Shown: piece after piece, positions 46,928 to 47,542 of the stretch
Position numbering within the stretch: the stretch's first letter is position 1
Layout: each line of letters opens with the position of its first letter
NCBI GenBank assembly: GCA_021780075.1
Contig: JAJXZL010000041.1
Coordinates: 1 to 47,542 of the forward strand
Direction of reading: 5' to 3'
Origin: Acidobacteriota bacterium
GTDB lineage: Bacteria > Acidobacteriota > Terriglobia > Terriglobales > Acidobacteriaceae
Length of the DNA stretch: 47,542 nt
Position numbers and translations under genes: made by a program
Notes under the pieces: model-generated
What the model was told of the DNA's origin: nothing
Seen by the model: only the letters and a program-made list of their open reading frames with translations
Database searches by the model: none

Positions 46928-46964
46928 CCCATCCGTGACACAGCTTCACCGTGTCATGGGTGGG
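46928..46964. repeat. Palindromic hairpin between gap and ridA
   Basis: CCCATCCGTGACAC (46928-46941) pairs with GTGTCATGGGTGGG (46951-46964) over 14 bases with two G-T pairs; nine-base loop. No T-tail. It is similar in placement, though not in arm sequence, to the two hairpins at 16161 and 31056, and could stabilise the gap messenger or lower read-through into ridA and pgk. Confidence 0.65.
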
Positions 46965-46985
46965 AGACCACGACCCTTTGACCTC

Positions 46986-47366
46986 ATGCGACAGAACATC
47001 AGCGGCGGTTCTCCCTACGAGCCCATCATCGGCTTTTCCCGCGCCGTGCGCGTGGGCAACGCAGTTCACCTTGCCGGAACCGGCCCCGTCGGCGCGGACA
47101 ACGAAGATGCCGCCGGCCAGACGCGCCGCATCTTTGCCATCGCGGCTGAAGCCCTCGCCAAAGCCGGAGCCTCATTCGACCACGTCGTCCGTACACGCAT
47201 GTATCTCACCCACGCCGAAGACTGGGAAGCCGTCGGCCGCGTCCATGGCGAATTCTTCGGCAATGTCCGTCCTGCCGCCACCATGGTCGTCGTCGCCACG
47301 CTCCTCAACCCCGCATGGCGCATCGAAATTGAAATGGACGCCATCATTCCCGGCGAAAAGATTTAG
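46986..47366 (+). CDS. RidA family (reactive intermediate deaminase) protein
   Basis: 126 residues from the ATG at 46986; an earlier in-frame start at 46935 would sit inside the hairpin and is less likely. The fold is recognised from GFSRAVRVGNAVHLAGTGPV, DHVVRTRMYLTHAEDWEAVG and RPAATMVVVATLLNPAWRIE. The RxRMYL segment contains an Arg at the place where RidA enzymes bind substrate carboxylates, and the Pro-Ala-x-Thr end signature is present. RidA enzymes hydrolyse enamine/imine intermediates from PLP enzymes. This is a YjgF-like family; exact activity not proven. It sits between gap and pgk. Confidence 0.9.
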   Translation: MRQNISGGSPYEPIIGFSRAVRVGNAVHLAGTGPVGADNEDAAGQTRRIFAIAAEALAKAGASFDHVVRTRMYLTHAEDWEAVGRVHGEFFGNVRPAATMVVVATLLNPAWRIEIEMDAIIPGEKI

Positions 47367-47393
47367 TTACCCACCCAAGGAAGGCACCGTCCC

Positions 47394-47542
47394 ATGTCCA
47401 AGCTCTCCATTCGCGACATCGACCTGACCAACAAGCGGGTCTTCATCCGCGTCGATTTCAACGTCCCGCTCACCGAGGACGGCTCCACCATCACCGACGA
47501 CACCCGCATCGTGGCCACGCTGCCCACCATCGAGTACGCCCT
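47394..47542 (+). CDS. pgk: Phosphoglycerate kinase, N-terminal part (cut by window end)
   Basis: The ATG at 47394 has AAGGAAGG about eight bases upstream, 27 bases after ridA. The visible 49 codons read [20 protein letters not shown] and [20 protein letters not shown], the family's standard opening with the substrate-binding RVDFNVPL stretch. It transfers phosphate from 1,3-bisphosphoglycerate to ADP, the step after gap. The rest lies beyond the window. Confidence 0.96.
   Translation, partial: MSKLSIRDIDLTNKRVFIRVDFNVPLTEDGSTITDDTRIVATLPTIEYA

Overview
The window looks like chromosomal DNA of a GC-rich acidobacterium, probably in or near the Acidobacteriaceae. This is inferred from gene content, not from an rRNA gene: an Oar-like receptor start, an exported tricorn-type protease, an S10 carboxypeptidase, a VorB-type ferredoxin-dependent oxidoreductase operon, and dispersed hairpins between genes. 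Most genes are housekeeping, with two tRNAs, one riboswitch and several clear hairpin terminators.

Left part (1-9.7 kb): the start of a secreted receptor-like gene runs off the left edge. Next come a TonB-dependent receptor preceded by a textbook cobalamin riboswitch, tRNA-Arg(CCT) and a Bax-inhibitor/YccA membrane protein. Then follows an accessory stretch: a decayed LolD-type ABC ATPase, a DUF5107 protein with a GH20 beta-N-acetylhexosaminidase, and an HlyD-type adaptor that lacks its N-terminal half. It looks as if a sugar-scavenging pair sits inside a broken exporter operon. tRNA-Leu(TAA) closes the region.

Middle (9.8-29.3 kb): a lytic transglycosylase is translationally coupled to a small zinc-ribbon protein. 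A sigma-E-like factor is coupled to a soluble zinc-finger anti-sigma factor. Then come an S10 carboxypeptidase, two cyclophilins (one exported, one cytosolic), a tricorn protease, RlmN, an M16 peptidase, a pilin-like protein and LolA. A minus-strand run follows: a secreted protein, 3-hydroxyacyl-CoA dehydrogenase and two MacB-like permeases without an ATPase.

Right part (29.3-47.5 kb): glycolysis genes eno-gpmI and gap-ridA-pgk (pgk cut by the window edge) flank a minus-strand block (zinc-finger membrane protein, metallo-hydrolase, LytS-type kinase, acetyltransferase), ribA, and a tight minus-strand amino-acid operon. That operon encodes, in order of transcription, a CoA-transferase, a two-cluster ferredoxin, VorB, a fused TPP/gamma oxidoreductase subunit, IlvE and glutamate dehydrogenase. 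Together these can deaminate branched-chain amino acids, oxidise the 2-oxoacids to acyl-CoAs with ferredoxin as acceptor, transfer the CoA and recycle 2-oxoglutarate. With the exported peptidases this suggests a peptide- and amino-acid-using lifestyle. The run in reverse (reductive carboxylation for synthesis) is also possible. An upstream region with two palindromes and phased GTGC-like motifs is the likely control site.
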